Counted from the first letter of the stretch, positions 15,680-24,696 are shown. The stretch is DNA of 64,000 nt from Nocardioides lacusdianchii (GCF_020102855.1 NZ_JADHZD010000003.1:1-64000), one strand, 5' to 3'. Notes: generated by a model not told the origin, from the letters alone. A program made the numbers and translations.

Positions 15680-18340
15680 TCATGCGGCCACGGCCGGCAT
15701 CCCGCCGAGGTCGAACGCCTGCTTGGGCAACGCCCACGTCACAAAGCCACCAGGTGTGGCGACGTCGGCGAACCCGACGCAGCCGTAGACGCCGTTCGCG
15801 GCGCAGCCGTAGTCGTTGCCGAAGATCTTGCCGCCGCCCACGTAGATCGCGACGTGGCCGACACCGTTGCCGGTGTTGTAGGAGACCACGGCACCCACGG
15901 GTGGGAGCGGGTCGAGCCCGGTTCCGTGAGATTGGGCTAGCCCGGCGTTGATGATGCCCTGTGCGACGTCCTGCCCGTCGCCGTAGCCGCGGCCCACGCC
16001 GGGACCGCCGTAGAGCGCGTCGACCACCTTGGGGCACTGGTTGTCGTAGGTGCAGGGTGCCCCCGAGGTCCACGACAGCCCGCACAGACCGAGAGGGGTG
16101 TTCATCATCGCGTCGAGACGGGCTCTGAGCGCCGCCGACAGGTCGCCGGCGACAGTGATCGGTGACGTGACGCAACTGGTGGCGGCGCCGTTCGTGGCGC
16201 TGCCTGCGGTGGCGGCCACCGCTTGGCGGGCGGCGTCGAGGTACTGGTGGTAGTCGGTCTTCTGGAAGGGGATCCAGTCGGCGAACTTCGCCTCGCCCGA
16301 CCCGGGCCGCGCGGAGTAGAGCGCGAAGGCGTACCTCGCGTTAAGGGCCGGGTCGAAGATGTCGGCCGGGGTGTCCCATCCAGGGATCTTGCCCCGGTGC
16401 TCTCGGGCGATCTGCCACAGCCCGAAGTGGCTTCCGTTAGCCGCGTCCGGGTTCCAGCCCGACTCCACGCGGGCGATGGCCACCGCAGTGACCAGGTCCT
16501 CCCCACGGAACCCCGCGGCGTGGGCTGCCGAGGCGGCGACGCCCGCGGCGTCGAGCTCGCCGGTGAGCGTCCCCGCAGGGTCGGACACCGCCACAACGCT
16601 GCTGGTCGGACACGGCGGACAACCCGCCGGCGTGGTCGCCCCGGGCCCGGTGGGTGATCCCGCCCCCGGCCCGGCTCCGTTCATGGCCATCCGCGTGAAC
16701 AGAGCCGGGTGATCGGAGTGCACCGCGGCCGCACTGATCTCCCAGGTCCTCACGACCGTCACGGGCGCGGTGTAGAAGTTGTAGATAACCCCGGAATCCT
16801 TGGTGTAGCGGTAGCCGGCCGCCTCCATCCGAGGTGCAGCCGCCTGGGGGCCGTCCTCGGCGTGCGAGTTCAGGTCGCCACCAACCAGCACCGGCCCGTA
16901 CGGCGCAAGGACACCAGCCAGCTCGATCAGGTGATCCATGCCAAGGCCGTACTGCTCGACGCGGGTCATCGGCGGCGTCCCCCACTGGCGGGGATACCGG
17001 TAGGCGTTCGTCATGTGGTGCACCGCGATCACCGAGACCACGGCCCCATCCGTGCGCTGGAACAACCCCCAGGCTGCATACCGATCCCACAGCCTGTCGC
17101 CGTCCCGAACGACGACGTGGTCGTCGTCAACGATCTTCACGCGGCCACCGTCGAGCAGAGTCCAGGTGTCGGTGCGCCACATGATCGCGTTGTTCATCGA
17201 CTGCTCGCGGCCTCCTGGGGTGTCATCGACCGCCTCCTCGCGGTAGGCGTCATAACCCGGCGCGGCCGCGCGCATCTGGCTCAGCGGCACGTCGCGGACC
17301 TCGTTGAGGGTGATGAAGTCCGGCGACGGCGCAGCGAGAGCGCGGACACCGGGGTCGAAGCCACCGCGGGTCTTGATGTTCGCGTTCGCGACCAGCACCT
17401 CACCGTCCATCGGGCCATCGGGTGTCGCCTCGACGGCAGGCATCTCACCTAGACCAGCGCCGTCCTGCGTCCCGCTGGTCGCGGGACCGGTCAGCTGCGC
17501 GGTGGTGTGGACGAACGGGTGGTCGGTGTAGCTGTGTGCGCCGTCGTTGGTGCTCTGGTCGACGACGGTTCCGGAGAAGGTGACGGCGGGGCTGCCCATG
17601 ATCCAGTCGATCTGCTCGTCGCTGGGGTTGGCGCTCGACCAGCCCTGAGCCAGCGACGAGAACACCCGCTTGAACCGGGCCCTGTCGTTCATGTCGCCTG
17701 TCAGGAACAGCGGGGTAGTGGGCTCGGTGGCCTGCAGCTGCTGCAGCGCCTGTGCCTCGGCGGTCACCGCGGCGTCGCGCATCGCATCGGTTCCCCCGAC
17801 GGCGTCGGCCGGGTTGTGCACGTTCAGGACCCAGATCGACCCGAGTCCCGTGGTGGAGGTGAACCGGGCCATCGGCATCTGGACCAGTGGCCGGCCGTAT
17901 TTGACCGAGACGTAGCGGACCTCGACGACGTCCCATGCGTCGGGCTGGTAGGCGATCGCGTTGGCGGTAGACGGGTTGCCCTGGCCGTTCTTGCCCTTCA
18001 CGATCGCCCACGCACCGTCGGTGGCCTCGAGGAAGGCTTGCGCCTGCGGCGGCTCGAACTCTTGGAACCCGATGATTGAGGACCCCGAGGCCCCGATCGT
18101 GGTGACCATGTTCGGGACGCGTTCGGCGTAGGGCCGCTCGCCGGGGTGCGGATTGGTGCCGTAGTGCGACGCGCCACGCCAGTTCAGGGTGCCGATGCTG
18201 AAGGAGCCGCCTATGCTGTTCGCCGTGGCGGCGCAGGCGGCGCGGACGGCCTCGATGTTGGCGTTGCCCATGCCGAGCATGAGCAGCAGCAGCGGACAGA
18301 TCAGCACCAGCGGCAGGCCGAGCAGGATGGCCTTCTTCAC
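15680..18340 (-). CDS. Exported EEP-EEP-transglycosylase-CHAP-like fusion protein
   Basis: 886 residues from GTG 18340 (GAGGGGG upstream). An N-terminal membrane segment (residues 5-25) exports it. Two tandem endonuclease/exonuclease/phosphatase domains follow. The first (about 45-275) has IIGFQEFEPP, LTGDMNDRA and YTDHPF; the second (about 305-545) has FITLNEVRD, VGGDLNSHA and HSDHPALF. Then come a proline/cysteine linker, a lysozyme-like transglycosylase domain with catalytic-type Glu at about 626 (ARVESGW), and a papain-like CHAP or NlpC/P60 domain with Cys about 769 (DNQCPKVV) and His about 829 (GVGHVAIYVG). The last two are expected of a VirB1-like wall hydrolase of the T4SS. The two EEP domains are unusual; they might cleave DNA or phospho-esters outside the cell. 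Confidence 0.85.
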   Translation of the reverse strand: MKKAILLGLPLVLICPLLLLMLGMGNANIEAVRAACAATANSIGGSFSIGTLNWRGASHYGTNPHPGERPYAERVPNMVTTIGASGSSIIGFQEFEPPQAQAFLEATDGAWAIVKGKNGQGNPSTANAIAYQPDAWDVVEVRYVSVKYGRPLVQMPMARFTSTTGLGSIWVLNVHNPADAVGGTDAMRDAAVTAEAQALQQLQATEPTTPLFLTGDMNDRARFKRVFSSLAQGWSSANPSDEQIDWIMGSPAVTFSGTVVDQSTNDGAHSYTDHPFVHTTAQLTGPATSGTQDGAGLGEMPAVEATPDGPMDGEVLVANANIKTRGGFDPGVRALAAPSPDFITLNEVRDVPLSQMRAAAPGYDAYREEAVDDTPGGREQSMNNAIMWRTDTWTLLDGGRVKIVDDDHVVVRDGDRLWDRYAAWGLFQRTDGAVVSVIAVHHMTNAYRYPRQWGTPPMTRVEQYGLGMDHLIELAGVLAPYGPVLVGGDLNSHAEDGPQAAAPRMEAAGYRYTKDSGVIYNFYTAPVTVVRTWEISAAAVHSDHPALFTRMAMNGAGPGAGSPTGPGATTPAGCPPCPTSSVVAVSDPAGTLTGELDAAGVAASAAHAAGFRGEDLVTAVAIARVESGWNPDAANGSHFGLWQIAREHRGKIPGWDTPADIFDPALNARYAFALYSARPGSGEAKFADWIPFQKTDYHQYLDAARQAVAATAGSATNGAATSCVTSPITVAGDLSAALRARLDAMMNTPLGLCGLSWTSGAPCTYDNQCPKVVDALYGGPGVGRGYGDGQDVAQGIINAGLAQSHGTGLDPLPPVGAVVSYNTGNGVGHVAIYVGGGKIFGNDYGCAANGVYGCVGFADVATPGGFVTWALPKQAFDLGGMPAVAA

Positions 18341-18374
18341 GACTGCGACCCCCTCAGGCGTCTGTCTCTAGGCA

Positions 18375-18384
18375 CTCAGGTTCG
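18375..18384 (+). repeat. Left direct repeat of nested module
   Basis: CTCAGGTTCG, identical to 23115-23124. Candidate core or target duplication of the recombinase-trio insertion. Ten bases in a high-GC genome can recur by chance, but the position at both edges of the foreign-looking module supports it. Confidence 0.5.
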
Positions 18385-18531
18385 ATCGGCGGCATCAGAG
18401 GCTCCGATCTGCGTTTGTGCAGGTAGCGTCGGTTCGTCACCGGCGAGAATCTGAAGTGATGGACCGTCACTCTGGCTGACGGTTTCGTCGTAGGATTGAC
18501 GCATGGTCGCCTCCGTTGAAGGTGATAGCTG

Positions 18532-19626
18532 ATGGGTCTGGTGGCGCTGCCGGGTGGCGGTGACGCCGATCTGGTGTTGGCGAGTCCGCAACAGGCGGAA
18601 GATTTCGAGCAGGAGATCGTCGACCAGTTCGCGATGGCAATGTCGGCGGCAGGGCTGAGCGACGACCACATCCGCCAGACCCGCTCGATCGTGATCGAGT
18701 TCGCCCGCTCGCTGACCAAGCCGCTGTGGGAAGCGACCTGCAAGGACGCCGACGCCTTCATGGCCGAGCAACGGCGCCTGGGCCACGCCGTGTCGACCCG
18801 GGCAGGCAAGGCGGGTGCCCTGTCGACGTTCTACGAGTTCCTCATCGCCCGCTACGAAGGACAGATCCGCCGCGCCACCGGTGTGCTGGTCGAGCAGCCG
18901 ATCGATGAGTTCAACCGTCAGTCCGGCGCATCGCTGGGCAAGGTCCGCGTCCCGCCGTCCGACGACGAGATCGACGCACTGTTCACCGGCTGGCGCGAAT
19001 CGATCCCGCATGCACGCAAGTACCTGCCCGCAGCCAGGGACTACGTCGCTGCCTCGCTGTGGCGGCGACTCGGGCTGCGCATCAACGAGACCGTCATGCT
19101 CGACATCCGCGACTGGCGCCCCGACCTGGGCGAGTTCGGCAAACTCCATGTCCGCTTCGGCAAGGGCAGCCGCGGCCGCGGTCACAAGCCGCGGCTCGTG
19201 CCCGCGATCAACGGCGCCGACAAGCTGATCGACTGGTGGCTGGCCGAAGTCCGGCACCAATACGGCACCGACTACACCAACCCGGATGCACCGATGCTGC
19301 CCTCGGAACGGTTCGACGACGACCTCGACCGATGTGGCCGCGTGGGCAGCAACGCACTGCGACGTGGCCTGATGATCCAGGTCGACCGGCTCCTGCCCGC
19401 CTGGTCGGGTCAGATGACACCCCACGTGCTGCGGCACTACTGCGCCTCGTCGCTCTACGCCGTCGGCATGGACATCCGAGCCATCCAGGAACTGCTCGGC
19501 CACCAGTGGCTCTCGACGACCTCGGGCTACATCCACGTCCGCAGCGAACACATCACCAACGCCTGGAACGCCGCCAACCAGCGCGTTGAAGACCGACTCG
19601 GCCTCGCGCCCAGCCGGCCGCACTAA
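18532..19626 (+). CDS. Tyrosine recombinase (integrase) of the nested module
   Basis: 364 residues. It has an N-terminal SAM-like core-binding domain (about 25-115) and a catalytic domain with all expected residues: Arg183 (RRLGLRINE), Lys211 (RFGKGSRGRG), His298 and Arg301 (TPHVLRHYC), His324 (LLGHQWLS) and the nucleophile Tyr333 (TSGYIHV). It cuts and rejoins DNA through a 3'-phosphotyrosine. ATG 18532 follows GAAGGTG. The next two genes follow on the same strand; recombinase plus small HTH protein plus a second degenerate recombinase recalls Tn554-type trios. Confidence 0.9.
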   Translation: MGLVALPGGGDADLVLASPQQAEDFEQEIVDQFAMAMSAAGLSDDHIRQTRSIVIEFARSLTKPLWEATCKDADAFMAEQRRLGHAVSTRAGKAGALSTFYEFLIARYEGQIRRATGVLVEQPIDEFNRQSGASLGKVRVPPSDDEIDALFTGWRESIPHARKYLPAARDYVAASLWRRLGLRINETVMLDIRDWRPDLGEFGKLHVRFGKGSRGRGHKPRLVPAINGADKLIDWWLAEVRHQYGTDYTNPDAPMLPSERFDDDLDRCGRVGSNALRRGLMIQVDRLLPAWSGQMTPHVLRHYCASSLYAVGMDIRAIQELLGHQWLSTTSGYIHVRSEHITNAWNAANQRVEDRLGLAPSRPH

Positions 19627-19657
19627 CACGACCAGAACGAGAGAGGAGCTGATCAGG

Positions 19658-19999
19658 ATGCAGTGGAACCTGCGCCTACGCGCCGCCGAGCGAGGGATCT
19701 GGAAGTCCGCGCAACTGCGCCGCATGCTCGCTGAGGCAGGCGTCGAGATCTCCGCGGGGAAGATGTCGTCATGGTGGGCCGGGACCCCACCGACCATGCG
19801 GCTGGAGGAACTCGACGTCCTGTGCGCGCTGCTCGAGTGCACCCCCGACGACCTGTTGACTCCCGAACCCGACAAGGTCGCGGCACGTATCCGCCAGGCC
19901 AAGGCAGCGAACGGCGACGGGGACCAGCCCGACCCGAACGGCGGCAGGTCGGTAGTTGCCCCGCGGTTCGGCAAATCTCGCTCCACCCCGCCGTTGTGA
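19658..19999 (+). CDS. Small HTH (XRE-like) protein of the trio
   Basis: 113 residues from ATG 19658, chosen because GAGAGGAG lies about 10 bases upstream; the longer frame overlaps the integrase. The core (LRLRAAERGIWKSAQLRRML, KMSSWWAGTPPTMRLEELDV, LCALLECTPDDLLTPEPDK) is a Cro/XRE-like helix-turn-helix of the HTH_26 type. The tail is polar. It begins 31 bp after the integrase and is probably co-transcribed. It could repress the module or direct recombination as an excision factor; neither is shown. Confidence 0.75.
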   Translation: MQWNLRLRAAERGIWKSAQLRRMLAEAGVEISAGKMSSWWAGTPPTMRLEELDVLCALLECTPDDLLTPEPDKVAARIRQAKAANGDGDQPDPNGGRSVVAPRFGKSRSTPPL

Positions 20000-20037
20000 G
20001 CGGTCTTCGGACCGACTGAGACCTCGACGACGACCCC

Positions 20038-21876
20038 ATGCCAGCCCCCGGGCCCGACGCGCCCCTGCGACTGCCGCCCCGGTGCAACAAGTGCCAGGCC
20101 AGCCCGGTCGCATGGACGAGCCCACGCGTCGACTTCTGCTACGACTGCCTGCCCGGCGGACCGTTCACAACCCCGCCATGTCGCTGGTGCGGCACGACCA
20201 ACGACTACTTCAGCCAGGGCCTGTGCGTGCTCTGCCACCCCCGAAGCCCTCAACGAGCGGGCTCCTGCAAGGGCTGCCTCGCCTGGGGTGTCTACCCGCG
20301 CTACAACTGGACCTGCTGGCCCTGTCGCTGGTGGCGCACCCACTACCCCGAAGGGACCTGCGACCACTGCGGACGCCTCGCCCGGATCGGCAACTCCGGT
20401 GCCTGCAGGCTCTGCGTCGAGCAAGCCCAGATCACCCAAGAGGCCGGCCGAGCCCTCGACTACGCCGGCGCCAACCAGCACAGCCAGCAGCTGTTCCTTG
20501 CCAACATGCTCTTCAAGAGACGCGTCACCCCACGCCTCGCTCCCCAGCCCAGCCTGCGCCGGGGACCCCGCGCCCGCAACGCGAATACCACTCGCGTTCG
20601 AACCGGCGACGAGCCATGGCGCAGCCGCTACAAGAACCAGCTGCCCTATCCCGCCGGGACCGGCTTCGACGACGAGGCGTCGGTCCAGCTGGCACTGTTC
20701 GACATGGCGCCCGATCCCGAAGCAGTACGACGACGCGCCCTGCTCGAGGACAGCGAGCTGACCCGCTACTGCGCCGCCGTCGTCGACGACCACGCCGAGC
20801 GCTACGGCTGGTCCGTACGCCAACGCAACGACGTCATCCGGTCCCTGCGGCTGCTGCAGACGCTGCGTGAGAACCCGACCGCGAAGATCCGCGCCAGCGA
20901 CGTCCTGCAACTGCCTCGCTACGACGGCAACATCGTCTCCACCATCGACGTCCTCGCCGACGCCGGTCTCCTCATCGAGGACCGCCCCAACCGAGTCGAG
21001 ATCTACTTCGCTGCCAAGGCCGCCAACTTGCCGCCTCAGATGCGCGAGCAGCTCGAACTGTGGCTCAACGCGATGCTCCAAGGCTCCACACAGGCGCCGC
21101 GCCAGGTCCCGCGCGATCCCCAGACGGCCAGGGTTCAGATCCTCGGCATCGTGACCGTCGTCAACACGTGGGTCGAAGCTGGCTACACCTCCTTCGCGCA
21201 GGTGACTCGCGCCGACATCGAGCACGCGCTGGAGCCCCTCAACCCAGGCCGGCGTCACGCCGCCGAGCTCGGCCTGAAGTCGCTGTTCAAGACGCTCAAG
21301 GGCCGCAAGCTGGTCTTCGCCAACCCGACGCGCGGCATCAAGACCACCACCTTCACAGGCACGATCCCGCTCGCCCTGGACCCGGCCGTGATCCGCACCG
21401 AACTGAACCATCCCGACCCGGTGGTCGCTCTGGCGGTCGCGCTGGTGGCGTTCCACGCCCTGACCGGCAAACAGCTGCGGGCGATCAAGCTCACCGACAT
21501 CGTCGACGGCCGGCTCACCATCGGCGACCGCGTCATCCCGCTCGCCGCACCGGTCCTCACCCGCCTGACGGCCTGGCTCGACCACCGCAACCAGCGCTGG
21601 CCCAACAGCCTCAACCCGCACCTGCTGGTCAGCCGCCGCACCGCACCCCGACTCGTCCCGGTCGGGCACAGCTATCCCTGGAAGGGCATCACGCTGCGGC
21701 CACAGGCGCTGCGCGAGGACCGGATCCTGCACGAGATCCACGCCACCGGCGGCGACGTACGCCGCATCTACGACCTCTTCGGCCTCAACGTCGACAGCGC
21801 GACCCGCTACCTCAAGACCATCGAACATCCCGACCTCGCCAACGGGGGCAAACCTGGCGGTGCCCCGATAGAGTGA
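20038..21876 (+). CDS. Eight-CxxC zinc-ribbon protein with degenerate recombinase domain
   Basis: 612 residues. Residues 16-142 hold eight CxxC pairs (CNKC, CYDC, CRWC, CVLC, CKGC, CWPC, CDHC, CRLC), enough for four zinc ribbons. A helical middle follows. The C-terminal about 200 residues have the layout of a tyrosine-recombinase catalytic domain: FHALTGKQLRAIKLTDI where TGxR is expected, LREDRILHEIHATGGDVR in the HxxR region, and SATRYLKTIEHP around a possible Tyr. The active-site Arg after TG and the HxxR His are not present, so it probably cannot cleave DNA. Likely an accessory partner of the integrase at 18532, as TnpB/TnpC-like proteins are in Tn554-type systems. Confidence 0.7.
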   Translation: MPAPGPDAPLRLPPRCNKCQASPVAWTSPRVDFCYDCLPGGPFTTPPCRWCGTTNDYFSQGLCVLCHPRSPQRAGSCKGCLAWGVYPRYNWTCWPCRWWRTHYPEGTCDHCGRLARIGNSGACRLCVEQAQITQEAGRALDYAGANQHSQQLFLANMLFKRRVTPRLAPQPSLRRGPRARNANTTRVRTGDEPWRSRYKNQLPYPAGTGFDDEASVQLALFDMAPDPEAVRRRALLEDSELTRYCAAVVDDHAERYGWSVRQRNDVIRSLRLLQTLRENPTAKIRASDVLQLPRYDGNIVSTIDVLADAGLLIEDRPNRVEIYFAAKAANLPPQMREQLELWLNAMLQGSTQAPRQVPRDPQTARVQILGIVTVVNTWVEAGYTSFAQVTRADIEHALEPLNPGRRHAAELGLKSLFKTLKGRKLVFANPTRGIKTTTFTGTIPLALDPAVIRTELNHPDPVVALAVALVAFHALTGKQLRAIKLTDIVDGRLTIGDRVIPLAAPVLTRLTAWLDHRNQRWPNSLNPHLLVSRRTAPRLVPVGHSYPWKGITLRPQALREDRILHEIHATGGDVRRIYDLFGLNVDSATRYLKTIEHPDLANGGKPGGAPIE

Positions 21877-22006
21877 TCCATGCGCGCGAGGGCGCAACCG
21901 GGTCCGCGGACAGGACTGAGTCCACCTCGCGATCGACACACGGCGTGCCACTGTGACGATCTCCTTGCCCGGCAAACGCGGACCTGCCGGCCGACGAGGA
22001 GCCGTC

Positions 22007-23029
22007 ATGACCGAACTTCTTCCACGCACCGATCTCGATCAACTCCGCCGCCAGGCCAAGGAACTCCTTCGCACGGCTCAAAGCGGTGACACCGGCGCCG
22101 CGGCGCGCATCCACGCGGTCTCGGACCAACTGATCCTCACGTCCGCACAATTGGCGCTGGCCCGCGAGCACGGCTTCACCAGCTGGGCCAAGCTCAAGAC
22201 CGAGGTGGAGCGCCGACAGGTCCTCGACAGCCTCGACGCACAACGCCTGCGCGAACTGCTCTCCGGCCATCCAGAGCTCGCCACCGAACCGCTCACAGGC
22301 TGGTGCGACCACCGCGGCGTGACGCCGCTGGGCTACGTAGCGATGATGCGCTACGACACCACCTGCGGAGCATGGCGAGAGGTTCAAGGCACAGCCGCAC
22401 TCGCACGAGAACTGCTTCGTGCCGGTGCCCCTGTCGACGGTGCACCTGGCGACGCCGAGACACCGCTGATGACAGCGGCGAGCTACGGCGACGCCGAGGT
22501 GGCCAAAGTACTCGTCGAGGCAGGCGCGAGCCTCACCGCGACCGCGACGCCCGACGCCGGTGGCGTCCCCGGTGGAACCGCACTGCGTCACGCCGCGGTC
22601 TTCGGGATGACCGAAGTCGCCGAGGTACTGCTTGCCGCCGGCGCCTCCGACATCGTGCATGCCGCAGCTGCTGGCTCGATCGCCGGGATGCTGACCGCTG
22701 ACACGCCCGATGCCGACCGGGTCGCGGCGCTGCGGATCGCCGCTGAACACGGCCGACTCGAGGTGATCGACCAGCTGCTGGCGACTGGGACTCCGATCGA
22801 CGGCATCGATGGTGACGGCTCCACCGCCTTGCACGAGGCTGCCTACAGCGGACGCGCAGACAGCGCCCGCCACCTCCTCGCCCGCGGAGCAGACCCCAAC
22901 CGTCGAGACAGCCGGTTCAACAGCACGCCGCTGGGTTGGTGCCGCCACAGGCGGGAGGAACTCGGGCCCGGTCACGGCCACGACGAAGTCGAAGAGCTCC
23001 TGGCTCCACTGACTAACGAAACCGAGTAG
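22007..23029 (+). CDS. Ankyrin-repeat protein (module cargo)
   Basis: 340 residues from ATG 22007 (GAGGAG upstream). The first 70 residues (LDQLRRQAKELLRTAQSGD, LALAREHGFTSWAKLKTEVE) match the conserved N-terminal segment of a bacterial ankyrin group in which a short helical leader precedes the repeats. About six ankyrin repeats follow, seen as TPLMTAASYGDAEVAKVLVE, TALRHAAVFGMTEVAEVL and TALHEAAYSGRADSARHLLA. No signal peptide or catalytic motif is seen, so a cytoplasmic protein-binding role is likely. It lies just inside the right repeat of the nested module, as cargo. Confidence 0.8.
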   Translation: MTELLPRTDLDQLRRQAKELLRTAQSGDTGAAARIHAVSDQLILTSAQLALAREHGFTSWAKLKTEVERRQVLDSLDAQRLRELLSGHPELATEPLTGWCDHRGVTPLGYVAMMRYDTTCGAWREVQGTAALARELLRAGAPVDGAPGDAETPLMTAASYGDAEVAKVLVEAGASLTATATPDAGGVPGGTALRHAAVFGMTEVAEVLLAAGASDIVHAAAAGSIAGMLTADTPDADRVAALRIAAEHGRLEVIDQLLATGTPIDGIDGDGSTALHEAAYSGRADSARHLLARGADPNRRDSRFNSTPLGWCRHRREELGPGHGHDEVEELLAPLTNETE

Positions 23030-23114
23030 AAGCCGCGGGTAGGGAACGATGGGCTCGGCCAACAACAGGTTCCTCCAACCTGAGTAGCCAGATGCGCTCA
23101 ACGCACCCTGCATG

Positions 23115-23124
23115 CTCAGGTTCG
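23115..23124 (+). repeat. Right direct repeat of nested module
   Basis: CTCAGGTTCG, identical to 18375-18384. It lies 31 bp beyond the virB4-like stop codon and 85 bp after the ankyrin stop. Confidence 0.5.
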
Positions 23125-23154
23125 CTTCAAAACCGTCAATTTTCATGCGAACTT

Positions 23155-24696
23155 CTAACCTGCCGCGGCGATCGCGTCGTTGGTGTACGTGAGCTTCTTC
23201 TCCAGAGGCGTCAGCAGGGTGTGCACCTTGTACCGCTGGTCGCCGACCATCCACAGGGCACGGCCCTTGTCCTGCATTGCCCAGCCGGTGATCACGCCCT
23301 GCTGCATCTCTGAGAGGCCCATCAGCTGGCCGAGCTCGTCGGCGACCGACTCGTCTTGCCCCATCAGGATGCGGACGTCGGAGAGGCTGAGCAGGTCCTT
23401 AGCGATCTGGGCCGCCTGGCTGCCCTGGTCGCCGGCCGACAGCGGGTCCGATGGCTTGTGGTAGGTCACGATCTGGATGTCGCCCTCGGTGCGGGAGAGT
23501 CGCAGGTTGGAGTCCAGCGCCATGACCGCGTCCAGCGACAATCGGGTCTGCAGCCACGCCTCGTCGCGGAGCACGATCCGCCGGTCGCCGGCCGACGCTG
23601 TCTCCCGCATGCCTTGGCCCCACGAGTTGAGACACATCAGCGCGATGCCGACGGCGACCTTGTTGCCGGTCTCGTGCAGCGACCGCAGCGACAGCGTCTG
23701 GATCGGGGCACGCCAGTCGGGGCGATAGGTCGACTCGGTGTCGAACATGCCCTGCAGCGACCCCTCGCACAGGGCACCTAGAGCGTCGCGCAACGGCCGG
23801 GTGCCGTCGAAAAAGTCCTGCTCGGAGGAGTAGCGGCAGTCCGCGACCAGGTCCTTGCTGGGCGAGTCCAGCGCCGCCCACACCTGGGGAATGGTCACCG
23901 GCTTGAGCTGGGAGGCGCCGGCAGACCAGCCGGTCAGGTGTCGCAGGACCTTGTTGATCACCCGCTCCTCGGTCGGGGAGAACGTCACGCCCTGGGAGCC
24001 GACCAGGCCGCGGATCAAGAAGAGCCAGCGGTTGAAGATCACGGTCGCGCGGCGGTGCTGCTCCTCGCGGGTCTGCTTGTCCCAGTCCACGCCGAGCGGG
24101 CCGAAGTCGAGGGGGTTGATCCGGCCGGCGAGGCCGGGGCCGATACGGAACGGGTCGACGCCGAGGAAGCGGGCGAGGTCCTCGTACTCGTCCTTGACGT
24201 CGCCAAGCACCAGGGACCGGTAGCCGTAGCGGATCATGCGGAGCATGAACGCCTTGACGGTCGCGGACTTACCGCGGCCCGGCTTGCCGAAGATGAAGAT
24301 GTTGGGGTTGGTGACGGGGATCGCGTCGTCGAGCACCCAACCCATCGGGTCGCAGTAGAACTTGCCGCCCGAGAGGGCGTCGTAGCCCATCTCCGCGCCC
24401 CATGGCGGGAGCCCGTCCCCGGAGATCAGTGGCCACAGGACGGGGGTCTCCTCCGACGTCATCTGATAGCCGGCCAGCGGCGGCAGACTCGCGGCCCAGC
24501 CGTGCCCCATCCGCCGTACCCCCTTGGGCTTGACCGAGCCGGGGAACAGCTTCTCCGTGGGCAGCTCCGCCGCGGGCGGCAACTTGCGCGGCATCGTGGT
24601 CCCGAAGTCCGCCAGCAGGTCGTCGATCGTCCGCGACGCCGCGCCGGGGTTCTTGGCGCCGCCGCGGGCGCGGCTCCTGGTCGACGCCACGCTCAC
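23155..24696 (-). CDS. VirB4-like secretion ATPase
   Basis: 513 residues from GTG 24696, whose GTGA overlaps the previous stop. It powers assembly and substrate transfer in type IV secretion. Walker A is FIFGKPGRGKSATVKAF near residue 135; a Walker B/VirB4 signature is RRIVLRDEAWLQTRL near 385; LGDVKDEYEDLARFLG and RINPLDFGPLGVDW are typical of actinobacterial VirB4 homologues. The N-terminal part is short (about 130 residues before the P-loop; VirB4 of proteobacteria is about 800 residues in all), so this is the compact actinobacterial form. It once probably led directly into the hydrolase gene now separated by the nested module. Confidence 0.88.
   Translation of the reverse strand: MSVASTRSRARGGAKNPGAASRTIDDLLADFGTTMPRKLPPAAELPTEKLFPGSVKPKGVRRMGHGWAASLPPLAGYQMTSEETPVLWPLISGDGLPPWGAEMGYDALSGGKFYCDPMGWVLDDAIPVTNPNIFIFGKPGRGKSATVKAFMLRMIRYGYRSLVLGDVKDEYEDLARFLGVDPFRIGPGLAGRINPLDFGPLGVDWDKQTREEQHRRATVIFNRWLFLIRGLVGSQGVTFSPTEERVINKVLRHLTGWSAGASQLKPVTIPQVWAALDSPSKDLVADCRYSSEQDFFDGTRPLRDALGALCEGSLQGMFDTESTYRPDWRAPIQTLSLRSLHETGNKVAVGIALMCLNSWGQGMRETASAGDRRIVLRDEAWLQTRLSLDAVMALDSNLRLSRTEGDIQIVTYHKPSDPLSAGDQGSQAAQIAKDLLSLSDVRILMGQDESVADELGQLMGLSEMQQGVITGWAMQDKGRALWMVGDQRYKVHTLLTPLEKKLTYTNDAIAAAG

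Larger units (their letters stand above)
18375..23124 (+). mobile_element. Nested tyrosine-recombinase trio module with ankyrin cargo
   Basis: Four plus-strand genes (18532-23029) sit between minus-strand T4SS genes and have their own orientation and spacing. The 10-bp sequence CTCAGGTTCG occurs at 18375-18384 and at 23115-23124. Removing one copy and what lies between would place the virB4-like stop about 75 bp from the hydrolase start on the same strand, a natural operon junction. This is consistent with site-specific insertion. Short inverted repeats near each end (GATCGG/CCGATC at 18382-18407; GTTCGC/GCGAAC at about 23120-23152) could be recombinase arms. Confidence 0.6.

Noticed and set aside
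18402-18426. Seventh copy of the promoter motif before the nested integrase
   Set aside because: It reads TCCGATC, 13 bases, GTAGC, so the spacing is right, but it lacks the TG in front and has GTAGC for GTTGC. No ATG lies at +10. Treated as chance similarity.
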